Origin: Candidatus Krumholzibacteriia bacterium
GTDB taxonomy: Bacteria; Krumholzibacteriota; Krumholzibacteriia; Krumholzibacteriales; Krumholzibacteriaceae
DNA: 8,006 nucleotides
Direction: 5' to 3'
Assembly (NCBI GenBank): GCA_028706585.1
Contig: JAQTVX010000083.1
Coordinates: forward strand, 1 to 8,006
The notes below the pieces were generated by a model, which had not been told where the DNA came from, made no database searches, and was given only the letters and a program-made list of their open reading frames with translations. Positions 1 through 6,773 of the stretch are shown piece by piece. The translations under genes and the position numbers were made by a program. How positions within the stretch are numbered: position 1 is the first letter of the stretch; every line of letters begins with the position of its first letter.

Positions 1-2828
1 AGCGCCTGTTCGATCAGACCGCTCCGCCGCTTGCGGTGGACGAGGCTCTCGCGCGGCGACCGGGTGCCGCGCCCCGCGCTCCGGAGCCGCCTCCTCAGGA
101 GACGGTCGCCGGGCTCAGGGAATCGTTCGCGCGCGCCGCGGCGGATCTCGGCGAGCTCGCCCGGGAGCACTGCGTGAATCCTGCGGATGCCGGATGCAAG
201 GCCATAGAGGAGTTCTGCGAAGAGATGAAGGCCCTGGATCGACTCGAGGGTGAGGAACTCGTACGTTTTCTCCTCGCCCTGCGGCTTCCGAAGGGCAAGG
301 GGAGCAAGAGCAACTGGCGGCCGGCCGCGGCCTGCACGGAGCAGAAGGAGAGATTCAGAGAGCTCGCGGAGCTTCGGGAGGTCGAGCGCAGGCGTGTTTC
401 CGATATTCTGAGAGAGCGCCTCGAGGGATTCGCCGGCGGATTTCTCTCTTTTGTCGAGAAGAGAAAGACCGCCAGAGGCGTTCTCGATTTCGACGATCTG
501 CTCGTCAGGGCGCGCGAGCTATGCAAGAACCGGAGCGCGCTGGACCTCCTGCGCGAACGCTACAGCTACATTCTCGTCGACGAGTTTCAGGATACGGACC
601 CCGTCCAGGCCGAGATTGTTTATCTTCTCGCCGGGGTTCCGGGTGGCCGCGGTGAATCGGAAGGCTCAGGCGCGTCGATAGGCCGCGCAGCGCCGGAAAG
701 CGTTACCGGAAAGCTTTTCATCGTCGGCGATCCGAAGCAGAGCATCTATCGCTTCCGCGGAGCGGACATCGAGATGTACGAACGGGTGAAGGCGCGCCTC
801 GCCATGGACGGCGAAGTACTCTCGATCACGCAGAATTTCCGTTCCGTGCCCGGCATAATCGAATGGGTGAACGATACCTTCTCCGGCGTCATGCAGCCTC
901 CGGAGGGGGCCGCGTTTCAGCCGCGGTATGAGGCGATTCATCCGCATCGCGATGGCGAAGGCTCTCCGGTCGTGCTCGTCGATCTGGAGCTCGAAGGGGA
1001 TAAGGCAAGCGCGCTGGAGATCCGAACGCGCGAGGGGGAGATGATCGCGCGATTCATTCACCGGCTGCTCGACGGCGGCGCTGCGGTGGTGGACGCCAAG
1101 ACCGGCGAGGCTCGCCCCGTCAGGTTCGGGGACATCGCCGTGATATATCCCGGAACGACGGGCATCGACTGCTACGAGGAGCCGCTCCGGGCCGAGAATA
1201 TCCCATACATCGTCGAGGGGGGGAAGCTCTACTACGCGCGCGACGAGATCCGCGACCTCGCTTCGGCGATCTGGGCTGTCGAAGACCCGTACGATGCGCT
1301 CGCCCTCGTGGGCGCGCTTCGCTCTCCGATGTTCGGCGCGAGCGACGAGGAGCTGTTTCTCTTCGCGAGAGGCGGCGGCCGGCTCAACTACCTCTCGCCG
1401 GGCCCCGCGGCGGCGAAGTTCGGCGAGCTTGACGCCGCATTCGCGCTTCTTGCGGAGCTCCATCGCTCGCGCAACGAGCTCGGTCCATCCGGCACGATCC
1501 TCGAGCTGCTCCGGCGCACGAAGTTCCTTGAGCTCTCGGTTCTGAGGCCGCACGGAGAGCAGCGCGTATCGAACGTCAGGAAAGCGATCTCGAGCGCGCG
1601 GACCTTCGAAGGAAAGAGCAATTCGTATCGGCGGTTCGCACGCTGGTTCAGGGACCAGGAGATGCTCGTCTCCGCCGAGGGCGAGTCGCCGGTCGTCGAG
1701 GAGGAGGGGGATGCGGTGCGGCTCCTCACCGTGCACAAGGCGAAAGGGCTGCAGTTTGCCATCGTGATTCTCGCGAACCTCGTCCAGAGCAGGAGGCATT
1801 CATCGAATATTCTCATCGAAGATGGAAGGCGCGTCTCGTTCAAGCCTGGGCTTCTCGAGACGAGCGAACACGCGGCGCTCGCCGAGGCGGAAAAGAATCG
1901 GGAGAAGGCGGAAACGGTGCGTCTCCTCTACGTCGCCGCCACCCGCGCGGGGGACATGCTGGTCATACCGCGGATGCCGCAGTCCGGCAGCTATTTCGAT
2001 TCTCTCTCGGCTCGCCTCGACTCGAAGCGGGTGGAGCGGCTCGCGCTGTCTTCGCTGCCTCCGCTCAGGGGAGAGTCGCGCCCCTTCGTGCGCTTCGCGG
2101 AGAGCTCCGCTGGAGAAAAGAGGGGAGCGGCCGAGGAGCGCGCTGGATGGCTGCAATCGCGAACGAGGCTTCTCGATCGCGCCAAGGCGGCGCCGCCGGT
2201 CGTAGCCCCTTCGAAGCTCGGGGCCGAGGCGTTCGCGAGCGGGCGCGGAGCTGAAGCAATCGGAGAGGGCGGCATCTATGGGCAAGGGTCGCGCGATCGG
2301 AATCTCCTCTTCGGGCAGGCGTTTCACCGGATCATGGAGCTCGCCGATCTCTCCGACGCGCGGCGTTCGCTCTCCATCGCGGCTTCAGTCGCCACCGAAC
2401 TCGGAATCGGCGACGACGCCTCCGAGCTCGCTCGCGTCGCGGAAACGGCGCTGGGGTCCGATCTCGTCGCGCGTGCCGCGCGGTCCGCACGCTGCTGCCG
2501 AGAGGCCCCGTTCACCCTGCGTCTGGAAGGGGGTTTCGTCGAGGGGAGGATCGATCTTCTATTCGAGGAAAACGGAGTCTGGACGCTCGTGGACTTCAAG
2601 ACCGACGACGTTGCCGCCGAGGACGTGGACGACAGGCTCGCCGTGTACCGCCCGCAGGCGGCCGTGTACGCGTTCGCGCTGGGGAGAATCGGCATTGAAT
2701 GCAGGGGGGGAATAGCTCTGTTCTTCGTGCGGCCCGATGTCGTCAAGACGATCGAGCTCTCCGCGGACCTTGCGCGGGAGGCGGAGGATCTGATTCGCGG
2801 CGAGGCTCTCAGGCGCGCGCTCGCTTGA
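1..2828 (+). CDS. AddA/RecB-like ATP-dependent helicase-nuclease, 5' partial
   Basis: Superfamily 1A (UvrD-like) helicase with a C-terminal RecB-type nuclease. In this family it unwinds and degrades DNA ends at double-strand breaks to start recombination, normally with an AddB or RecC partner. The frame is open to the left edge (first full codon at 3), so the gene starts outside the window; the GTG at 36 is probably internal. Counting from that GTG: motif II DEFQDTDP at 182-189, motif III GDPKQSIYRFRGAD at 231-244, motif IV QNFRS at 266-270, motif V TVHKAKGLQF at 565-574, motif VI LLYVAATRA at 630-638. The nuclease domain has His764 (GQAFH), Asp840 (GRID), Asp853 and Lys855 (VDFKTD), and Gln874/Tyr878 (QAAVY), all the usual catalytic positions. 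Walker A is not visible and should lie upstream, with an estimated two hundred or so residues missing. AddA is likelier than RecB because AddAB is more widespread, but the partner gene is not in view. The 3' end overlaps the convergent epimerase gene by 20 bp. Confidence 0.93.
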   Translation, partial: RLFDQTAPPLAVDEALARRPGAAPRAPEPPPQETVAGLRESFARAAADLGELAREHCVNPADAGCKAIEEFCEEMKALDRLEGEELVRFLLALRLPKGKGSKSNWRPAAACTEQKERFRELAELREVERRRVSDILRERLEGFAGGFLSFVEKRKTARGVLDFDDLLVRARELCKNRSALDLLRERYSYILVDEFQDTDPVQAEIVYLLAGVPGGRGESEGSGASIGRAAPESVTGKLFIVGDPKQSIYRFRGADIEMYERVKARLAMDGEVLSITQNFRSVPGIIEWVNDTFSGVMQPPEGAAFQPRYEAIHPHRDGEGSPVVLVDLELEGDKASALEIRTREGEMIARFIHRLLDGGAAVVDAKTGEARPVRFGDIAVIYPGTTGIDCYEEPLRAENIPYIVEGGKLYYARDEIRDLASAIWAVEDPYDALALVGALRSPMFGASDEELFLFARGGGRLNYLSPGPAAAKFGELDAAFALLAELHRSRNELGPSGTILELLRRTKFLELSVLRPHGEQRVSNVRKAISSARTFEGKSNSYRRFARWFRDQEMLVSAEGESPVVEEEGDAVRLLTVHKAKGLQFAIVILANLVQSRRHSSNILIEDGRRVSFKPGLLETSEHAALAEAEKNREKAETVRLLYVAATRAGDMLVIPRMPQSGSYFDSLSARLDSKRVERLALSSLPPLRGESRPFVRFAESSAGEKRGAAEERAGWLQSRTRLLDRAKAAPPVVAPSKLGAEAFASGRGAEAIGEGGIYGQGSRDRNLLFGQAFHRIMELADLSDARRSLSIAASVATELGIGDDASELARVAETALGSDLVARAARSARCCREAPFTLRLEGGFVEGRIDLLFEENGVWTLVDFKTDDVAAEDVDDRLAVYRPQAAVYAFALGRIGIECRGGIALFFVRPDVVKTIELSADLAREAEDLIRGEALRRALA

Positions 2829-3858
2829 GGCTTTTCGATAACCTGCTCTCCACGATCGTCACCCCGAGCCCTGGACCGTCCGGCAGCGCCAGCTTTCCTT
2901 CTCGCGCCTTCACTCCCGAGGCTGGATCGTTCCCGATGAGGATATTTCCATCGAGGTCCGCGTAGTCGACCAGCGGGGACAGCTGCGCCGCCGCGGTGAT
3001 TCCGATTGAGCTCTCGATCATGCAGCCGAGCATGATTTCCATTCCGCGCTCGCGGGCCGCGTGTATCATGCGTAGAGCCTCGTGTATTCCACCGCACTTC
3101 ATGAGCTTGATGTTGATTCCGCGATAGATGCCGGCGAGCCTGGGGATGTCGCTCGCGACGTGGACGCTCTCGTCGGCGAATATGGGGATCGATGTGCGCG
3201 CGGCGAGCCACCTCGCACCCTCGAGATCCGCCGCGGGGAGCGGCTGCTCGATGAGCTCGACGTTCTGCGTTTCGAGCCAGAGCGCCTTCTCGAGCGCCTC
3301 TTCCCGCGTCCAGCCCTCGTTCGCGTCGATTCGGACGCGGCGATCCGTGAGGCGGCGAACCGTCTCCATTATCTCTCGATCGTTGTCGAGGCCCATCTTG
3401 ACCTTGAGGACGGGGAAGTCTTCCGCCTCGGCGATCTTGTCGGCGATGATCTCCGGAGCATCGATTCCGATAGTGTAGGAAGTCACTGGCGTCTTGCCCG
3501 GATCGAGGCCGAGCACCGCGTATAGCGGCGAGCCGAGACGCTTGCCGAGGAGGTCGTGGAGCGCCATGTCGACCGCCGCCAGCGCGGCCTTCTCTCCCTT
3601 GAGCAGCGCGGCGGCCCGCCCGAGGACATCCTCGATCTGTTCAGCGGGCTCCAGTGCCGCCGCATCGAGCGATGCGAGCGCCCGTTCGGCCGATTCGGCG
3701 CTCTGGCCGTATCTGGGCGACGGCGCTGCCTCGCCGAGGCCATCGAGACCGCCGTCCTCGAGGCGCACTATCACCGATTCCCGATACTGGTCGGCGCTGC
3801 GCGCGATGCGGAAAGTGTGCGCGAGCTCGAGGCGGATTCTGGCGAGTGATATTCTCAT
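2809..3858 (-). CDS. Dipeptide epimerase (L-Ala-D/L-Glu epimerase family, enolase superfamily)
   Basis: 349 residues, the usual length for YcjG/YkfB-type dipeptide epimerases. These cytosolic Mg-dependent enzymes interconvert L-Ala-D-Glu and L-Ala-L-Glu during salvage of murein peptides. All superfamily signatures are present: the KVK pair Lys152/Lys154 after the capping domain, metal ligands Asp178 (RIDANEGW), Glu204 (LIEQP) and Asp229 (FADES), and the second acid/base Lys251 in INIKLMKCGG. The dipeptide-specific features are GCMIESSIG at 278-286 and the DLDG pair Asp301/Asp303, which in characterised relatives binds the substrate ammonium group. These favour a dipeptide epimerase over muconate cycloisomerase or o-succinylbenzoate synthase, but the exact dipeptide is not certain. 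The frame stays open upstream to about 5040, antisense to the kinase. The ATG at 3858 is chosen because the family begins there and AGGGGAGG lies 4 nt before it. It is divergent from the kinase gene and convergent with the helicase gene. Confidence 0.92.
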   Translation of the reverse strand: MRISLARIRLELAHTFRIARSADQYRESVIVRLEDGGLDGLGEAAPSPRYGQSAESAERALASLDAAALEPAEQIEDVLGRAAALLKGEKAALAAVDMALHDLLGKRLGSPLYAVLGLDPGKTPVTSYTIGIDAPEIIADKIAEAEDFPVLKVKMGLDNDREIMETVRRLTDRRVRIDANEGWTREEALEKALWLETQNVELIEQPLPAADLEGARWLAARTSIPIFADESVHVASDIPRLAGIYRGINIKLMKCGGIHEALRMIHAARERGMEIMLGCMIESSIGITAAAQLSPLVDYADLDGNILIGNDPASGVKAREGKLALPDGPGLGVTIVESRLSKSLKRARA

Positions 3859-3862
3859 GGAA

Positions 3863-3870
3863 CCTCCCCT
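3863..3870 (-). promoter_or_regulatory. Ribosome binding site of the epimerase gene
   Basis: On the minus strand AGGGGAGG lies 4 nt before the ATG at 3858. It sets the start of the epimerase and rules out a much longer frame that continues antisense through the kinase gene. Spacing is slightly short for GGAGG, but the upstream AGGGG register gives 7 nt. Confidence 0.75.
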
Positions 3871-3922
3871 GCGCCGGGCTCGACTCCACGGCAGCCATAC
3901 CCGGCGGTTCCGCCGCTTTTGG

Positions 3923-3951
3923 TTCCCCAATATCTCGATCTCGGCTATAAT
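3923..3951 (+). promoter_or_regulatory. Candidate sigma70-type promoter of the kinase-regulator operon
   Basis: A perfect -10 hexamer TATAAT lies at 3946-3951, in otherwise GC-rich sequence and about 70 bp before the kinase ATG. At 17-bp spacing the -35 position (3923-3928) reads TTCCCC, matching only the first two bases of TTGACA, so the promoter would be weak or activator-dependent. Transcription would start near 3958, giving a leader of about 66 nt. No extended TGn element precedes the box. Inferred from consensus only. Confidence 0.5.
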
Positions 3952-3975
3952 AGACCGCAATCGCGTCTCGAGCAA
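3947..3975 (-). promoter_or_regulatory. Candidate promoter of the epimerase gene, sharing the -10 box of the opposite strand
   Basis: Read on the minus strand, the same AT box gives TATTAT (3952 down to 3947), five of six bases of the -10 consensus. TTGCTC (3975 down to 3970) lies at exactly 17-bp spacing and carries the TTG of the -35 consensus. Transcription would start near 3940, with a leader of about 80 nt. A single near-palindromic box could thus drive both divergent genes. Confidence 0.38.
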
Positions 3976-4010
3976 GGCCGGGTTGACGCGATCGGGCGAA
4001 CGCTCGGGCG

Positions 4011-4016
4011 AGGAGG
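4011..4016 (+). promoter_or_regulatory. Ribosome binding site of the histidine kinase gene
   Basis: A perfect AGGAGG lies 7 nt before the ATG at 4024. It decides the start of the kinase: the frame is open back to a TTG at 3919, but that codon lies upstream of the candidate -10 box and has no comparable site. Confidence 0.8.
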
Positions 4017-4023
4017 GGATCGC

Positions 4024-5628
4024 ATGGCATCCGGAGTTCCACGACTGCGCGCGCGGAAGAAGTACTCGAAGAAAACCATCGATACGCTCTTGAAGGGGCT
4101 CGATTATTCGACCGACGGCATCTTCCTCAGCGTGTGGGACGGGAAGATCCTCTATCACAACAAGGCATGGCTCGACATACATGCGCTGGACGAGAACACG
4201 GACCTTCGAGGGCAGATGATAAAGGACATCGAGCGCGAGGATCTCTGGCCCATATTGGATAAAGCTCGCGAGGAGACCGCGAAACACGGGCGTTTTTCGT
4301 ATCAATTCGGTACGATCCGCAGAGACGGCAAGTATCACGACGTTTTCTTTTCCGCCGATGTAATCCCCGGAACGGACCCGCCGATCGTTTTCGTGATACT
4401 GAGGGAGGTCACCGATCTCGTGCGGATGCAAACCGAGATCGCGCGGCGAAATCTGGAGCTCGAGCTTCTCAACGAAATCCACGGCGCCATGACGAAAACG
4501 TGGAGCCGGAAAAGGATCATGAGGCACATTGTAAAGCTTCTCGCGGGATTCATCGGGGCGCAGAGCTGGGGGATCTACTTCATCGATCGTTCGAAGGAAC
4601 AAACGATAATGATCGAGTCGGCCGGTATCCCGGCGAACGTTCTCAAGGGGCTGAAGCGTATTCCACTGAAGAACGATATGGCTTTCGCAAGTATTGCGCG
4701 CTCGCGCCGCACCTTCGTGATTGAAGAGGAACTCCCCGGCTACTATGGCGATGATAAGGATATACGCAGGCTCATGGGGTTCAAGCGGACGATCGGATTC
4801 GTGTTCAGAACGGGAGCCAGGAGGGATTTCCTGGTGATCTTCGGGCTGGACGCAGCAAGAACCATCGATCCCGATGTCTGCAAGTTCTTCGATGCCGCCG
4901 CGAAGCAGTTTGGAATGGCGATCGAGAGAGTCGAGCTTCTGGGCGTGCTCAAGAAGCGCGAAAAGGAGCTCCATGATCTGACGGTTCGCTTGATCGATTT
5001 CAGCGAAGAGGAGAGGCGCCAATGCTCGCGCATGCTCCACGACGAAGTCGGCCAGGCGCTCACGGGCCTAAAGCTCGAGCTCGAGATGCTCGAGAAAGAG
5101 CTGGGCCCGCTCTACTCCTGCACCAGGAAATCGCTCGATGCGATCCGCGGGCATCTGCGGTTGGTTTCGGAAGGAACGAGAGCCCTTTCGAAATCGCTTC
5201 ATCCGGCGATGCTCGACGAGCTCGGCCTCGTTTCCACCCTCGGCTGGTACATCGATAACTTCGTCCGCAGCGAGAAGCTCGACGTCGAATTGACGGCGGC
5301 GGGTTTCGACGAGAACCTTCCGGGTCAGATCTCGCTCGTGCTCTACCGGGTGGCGCAGGAAGCCCTCACGAACGTGGTGCGGCACGCGGGGGCTTCACAT
5401 GTTGCGATTTCTCTCACAAAGGGCTACCCGAGTGTTATAATGGAAATCGAAGATAATGGACGGGGATTCTCGCTGAAACAGGGCAAGACAAGATCCAAGG
5501 GATTTGGTCTCGTTAGCATGCGGGAGAGAGTGGAGCTCATGGGCGGCACTTTCCAAATCAAGTCCTCGCGTGGAAAGGGCACGACCATACGGGTGAAAGT
5601 CCCGATCGAGGCGCACGATGACCGATAG
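4024..5628 (+). CDS. Soluble PAS-GAF sensor histidine kinase (HisKA_3, NarX/DegS type)
   Basis: 534 residues with no signal peptide or membrane segment, so it probably senses a cytosolic cue. Domain order: PAS at about 16-135, a short helical linker, a GAF-like domain at about 150-305, a helical linker, the HisKA_3 dimerisation domain at about 326-400, then the ATPase domain at about 430-530. The phospho-acceptor is His339 in RMLHDEVGQ; Asp340 and Gln344 form the DxxxQ phosphatase motif of this family. ATP-binding motifs are the N box with Asn450 (ALTNVVRHAG), the G1 box DNGRGF at 477-482 and the G2-like GFGL at 493-496. Start chosen at the ATG preceded by AGGAGG; the TTG at 3919 is rejected. 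The last 11 bp overlap the response-regulator gene, which is in another frame. The ligand of the PAS and GAF domains cannot be read; I see no heme-binding or iron-sulfur cysteine pattern in them. Confidence 0.93.
   Translation: MASGVPRLRARKKYSKKTIDTLLKGLDYSTDGIFLSVWDGKILYHNKAWLDIHALDENTDLRGQMIKDIEREDLWPILDKAREETAKHGRFSYQFGTIRRDGKYHDVFFSADVIPGTDPPIVFVILREVTDLVRMQTEIARRNLELELLNEIHGAMTKTWSRKRIMRHIVKLLAGFIGAQSWGIYFIDRSKEQTIMIESAGIPANVLKGLKRIPLKNDMAFASIARSRRTFVIEEELPGYYGDDKDIRRLMGFKRTIGFVFRTGARRDFLVIFGLDAARTIDPDVCKFFDAAAKQFGMAIERVELLGVLKKREKELHDLTVRLIDFSEEERRQCSRMLHDEVGQALTGLKLELEMLEKELGPLYSCTRKSLDAIRGHLRLVSEGTRALSKSLHPAMLDELGLVSTLGWYIDNFVRSEKLDVELTAAGFDENLPGQISLVLYRVAQEALTNVVRHAGASHVAISLTKGYPSVIMEIEDNGRGFSLKQGKTRSKGFGLVSMRERVELMGGTFQIKSSRGKGTTIRVKVPIEAHDDR
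5413..5441 (+). promoter_or_regulatory. Possible internal promoter ahead of the response-regulator gene
   Basis: Inside the kinase ATPase-domain codons lies TGTTATAAT (5433-5441), a full extended -10 element. At 17-bp spacing the -35 position reads CTCACA (5413-5418), four of six matches to TTGACA. It lies about 175 bp before the regulator ATG and could give regulator-only transcripts. It overlaps ordinary codons (Val-Ile-Met), so chance is possible. Confidence 0.25.
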
Positions 5629-6271
5629 GATAAGGGTCGTTCTCGTGGAAGACCACACGATTGTCCGCGAGGGGCTGCGGCCTCTTCTGGAGCGGAGAGG
5701 CGTTGAGGTAGTCGGCGAGGCCGGGGACGGTTTGCAGGCCGTGAAGATCGTGAGAGAGCTCGCCCCCGAGCTGGTGATCATGGACGTTGCGCTGCCTCGC
5801 CTCGGCGGGATCGAGGCGACGCACAGGATAGTCAAGAGCATGCCGGACGCGAAGGTGATCATGCTCACCATCCACGACGAGCCGCAGTTCGTCTACAAGG
5901 CGCTCGAGGCCGGCGCCAAAGGGTATCTCGTCAAGGAAACGCCGTTCGAGGAGCTCATGACCGCGATCAAGGCCGTCATGATGGGGGAAACATATCTGAG
6001 CTCGAATTTTCCGCCCGGCCTCATCGAATCGTACGTAAGGAGCGCGAAGCGCGGCAAGAAGACGGACGAATTCAGCCAGCTGACCCGGCGCGAACGGGAA
6101 ATTCTCGGCTATATCGCCGAGGGATACACGAGCCCGCAAATCGCCAAGATGCTCTACATGAGCAAGAAAACGGTCGAGAATCACCGCGCCAATATCATGG
6201 AAAAGCTCGCAATCCACGATACGGCGGGGCTCGTTCGCTACGCGATAAAGATCAGGCTTGTCGAAACCTGA
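5618..6271 (+). CDS. NarL/LuxR-family response regulator
   Basis: 217 residues, standard for the NarL/FixJ family: a DNA-binding transcription regulator phosphorylated by its partner kinase. The receiver domain (about 5-120) has the acidic pair Glu11/Asp12, phospho-acceptor Asp56 in VIMDVALP, Thr84 and Lys106, so the full phosphorylation site is intact. The C-terminal LuxR-type helix-turn-helix (about 152-215) starts LTRREREIL and has the recognition-helix pattern SKKTVENHRANIMEKL typical of the family. The ATG lies 8 bp before the kinase stop codon (11-bp overlap), with GAGG (5608-5611) 6 nt upstream. This implies translational coupling and a cognate kinase-regulator pair. The HisKA_3 kinase class normally pairs with this regulator class. 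Targets are not determinable here. Confidence 0.95.
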   Translation: MTDRIRVVLVEDHTIVREGLRPLLERRGVEVVGEAGDGLQAVKIVRELAPELVIMDVALPRLGGIEATHRIVKSMPDAKVIMLTIHDEPQFVYKALEAGAKGYLVKETPFEELMTAIKAVMMGETYLSSNFPPGLIESYVRSAKRGKKTDEFSQLTRREREILGYIAEGYTSPQIAKMLYMSKKTVENHRANIMEKLAIHDTAGLVRYAIKIRLVET

Positions 6272-6310
6272 TTGAAGAGCTATGTTCATTGAAATCATGG
6301 GGAAGGCCCG

Positions 6311-6331
6311 AGCCCATTCAAAATGAGGGCT
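6311..6331 (+). terminator. Weak hairpin after the response-regulator gene
   Basis: AGCCCATT can pair with AATGAGGGCT across a CAAA loop, giving eight pairs with a 2-nt bulge, about 40 bp after the regulator stop. The downstream sequence TTATACCC is not a proper T tract, so this may be a 3'-end processing or partial termination site rather than a full terminator. Confidence 0.25.
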
Positions 6332-6339
6332 TATACCCA

Positions 6340-6368
6340 TTGTGTAATTTCAGGCCGAGAGATATTAT
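6340..6368 (+). promoter_or_regulatory. Candidate promoter inside the intergenic region
   Basis: TTGTGT (6340-6345) and TATTAT (6363-6368) are separated by exactly 17 bp; TATTAT matches five of six -10 bases and TTGTGT carries the TTG of the -35. A start near 6375 would give a transcript of about 370 nt up to the terminator at 6709-6747. AT-rich sequence makes such matches more likely by chance. Confidence 0.3.
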
Positions 6369-6372
6369 CTTC

Positions 6373-6531
6373 TGGTAGGAACTAATGGCCAACCTTGGGG
6401 TAAGATAAATAAGAATTTTGAATAAAGAATTAATATCAGGAGGCGGAGACTAGCGAGGTAGTCCATACCGACAAGAAGCTGAAAAAGGGTTTGCCGCCTG
6501 GCACTAATGCGGAACCAATCCCTTCCTACCA
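6373..6531. repeat. 9-bp perfect inverted repeat spanning 159 bp
   Basis: TGGTAGGAA at 6373-6381 is the exact reverse complement of TTCCTACCA at 6523-6531. The arms enclose the most AT-rich part and the inner helices at 6441-6499, so they could close a multi-helix RNA fold. Chance occurrence is not excluded for nine bases. Confidence 0.35.
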
Positions 6532-6606
6532 AAAAACCCCATCTCTTCCCCTAGGAGATGAGCCGCTTATCTGGGAAAGGCTCCCACCTGGCAACAGGAT
6601 TGAACC
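6494..6606. repeat. Imperfect direct repeat, two 23-bp copies with a 90-bp period
   Basis: Copies lie at 6494-6516 and 6584-6606 and share 15 of 23 bases with no gap. They begin CCGCCTGGCA and CCACCTGGCA and both end GAACC. Because 90 is a multiple of three, both copies fall in the same reading frame on each strand. In the plus frame they read LPPGTNAEP and LPPGNRIEP; in one minus frame they read GSALVPGGK and GSILLPGGS. Possibly the trace of a repeated peptide or a repeated RNA motif. Confidence 0.4.
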
Positions 6607-6708
6607 CTCAACGCTCCGGTGAGAGTCCCTTAGGATCGCTTTCCACATCAATGGAGCTGGGGTTCAGGTCAGGCGGCAATTTTATTGTCCCCCCCGCATG
6701 CCATACCC

Positions 6709-6747
6709 GCGGCAAACCGGGGCCAAATGCCCGGGCCGCTTTTCCTT
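6709..6747 (+). terminator. Rho-independent terminator
   Basis: A GC-rich stem is formed by GCGGC (6709-6713) with GCCGC (6735-6739), continued inward by CCGGG (6717-6721) and C6723 with GCCCGG (6729-6734), with a CAAAT loop and small bulges. It is followed directly by TTTTCCTT. The T tract is only on the plus-strand 3' side, so it ends plus-strand transcription coming from the regulator operon or from within the intergenic region. Confidence 0.65.
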
Positions 6748-6773
6748 GAAAATCCGCAAATCTCTGATATCCT
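6746..6773 (+). promoter_or_regulatory. Candidate promoter of the small-protein/outer-membrane-protein unit
   Basis: TTGAAA (6746-6751), five of six -35 bases, is followed after 16 bp by TATCCT (6768-6773), four of six -10 bases. Transcription would start near 6780, leaving about 43 nt of leader to the ATG at 6823. Its position straight after the terminator tract supports a transcription-unit boundary here. A nearer TACAAT at 6800-6805 lacks a -35 and would start transcription on top of the ribosome site. Confidence 0.42.

Noticed and set aside
666..2327. Long minus-strand open frames (666-1799, 1800-2327) opposite the helicase gene
   Set aside because: They are shadows of a GC-rich coding sequence: biased, Arg-rich composition, no recognisable motif, and every helicase and nuclease motif is on the plus strand.
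3919..4023. TTG at 3919 as the kinase start, adding 35 residues
   Set aside because: It lies upstream of the likely -10 box, lacks a ribosome site, and the added residues have no domain; the ATG at 4024 has a perfect AGGAGG.
3859..5040. A minus-strand frame of 743 codons continuous with the epimerase gene, running antisense through the kinase gene
   Set aside because: The upstream part matches no family and mirrors the well-supported kinase codons. The epimerase begins at 3858 with its own ribosome site and standard family length.
6282..6326. Short frame of 14 codons starting ATG after the regulator gene
   Set aside because: Too short, no clear ribosome site, and it overlaps a hairpin; nothing supports translation.
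5558..6340. Minus-strand frame of 260 codons opposite the response-regulator gene
   Set aside because: Shadow of the regulator; the plus strand carries an intact receiver and helix-turn-helix with all key residues.
6448..6463. GACTA-loop-TAGTC hairpin as part of a group I intron core
   Set aside because: The other conserved core elements and splice-site context are absent, and the flanks are intergenic rather than a split gene.
6595..6612. tRNA-like T-loop GGGTTCAATCC on the minus strand
   Set aside because: The bases around it cannot form the 5-bp T stem, and no anticodon arm or acceptor stem is found at the right distances.
6649..6668. Minus-strand CCCCAGCTCCA resembling the 3' end of tmRNA or a tRNA, hence a possible attachment site
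   Set aside because: No T arm precedes it, there is no CCA-type end, no integrase gene and no matching second copy in the window; 11 bases can match by chance.
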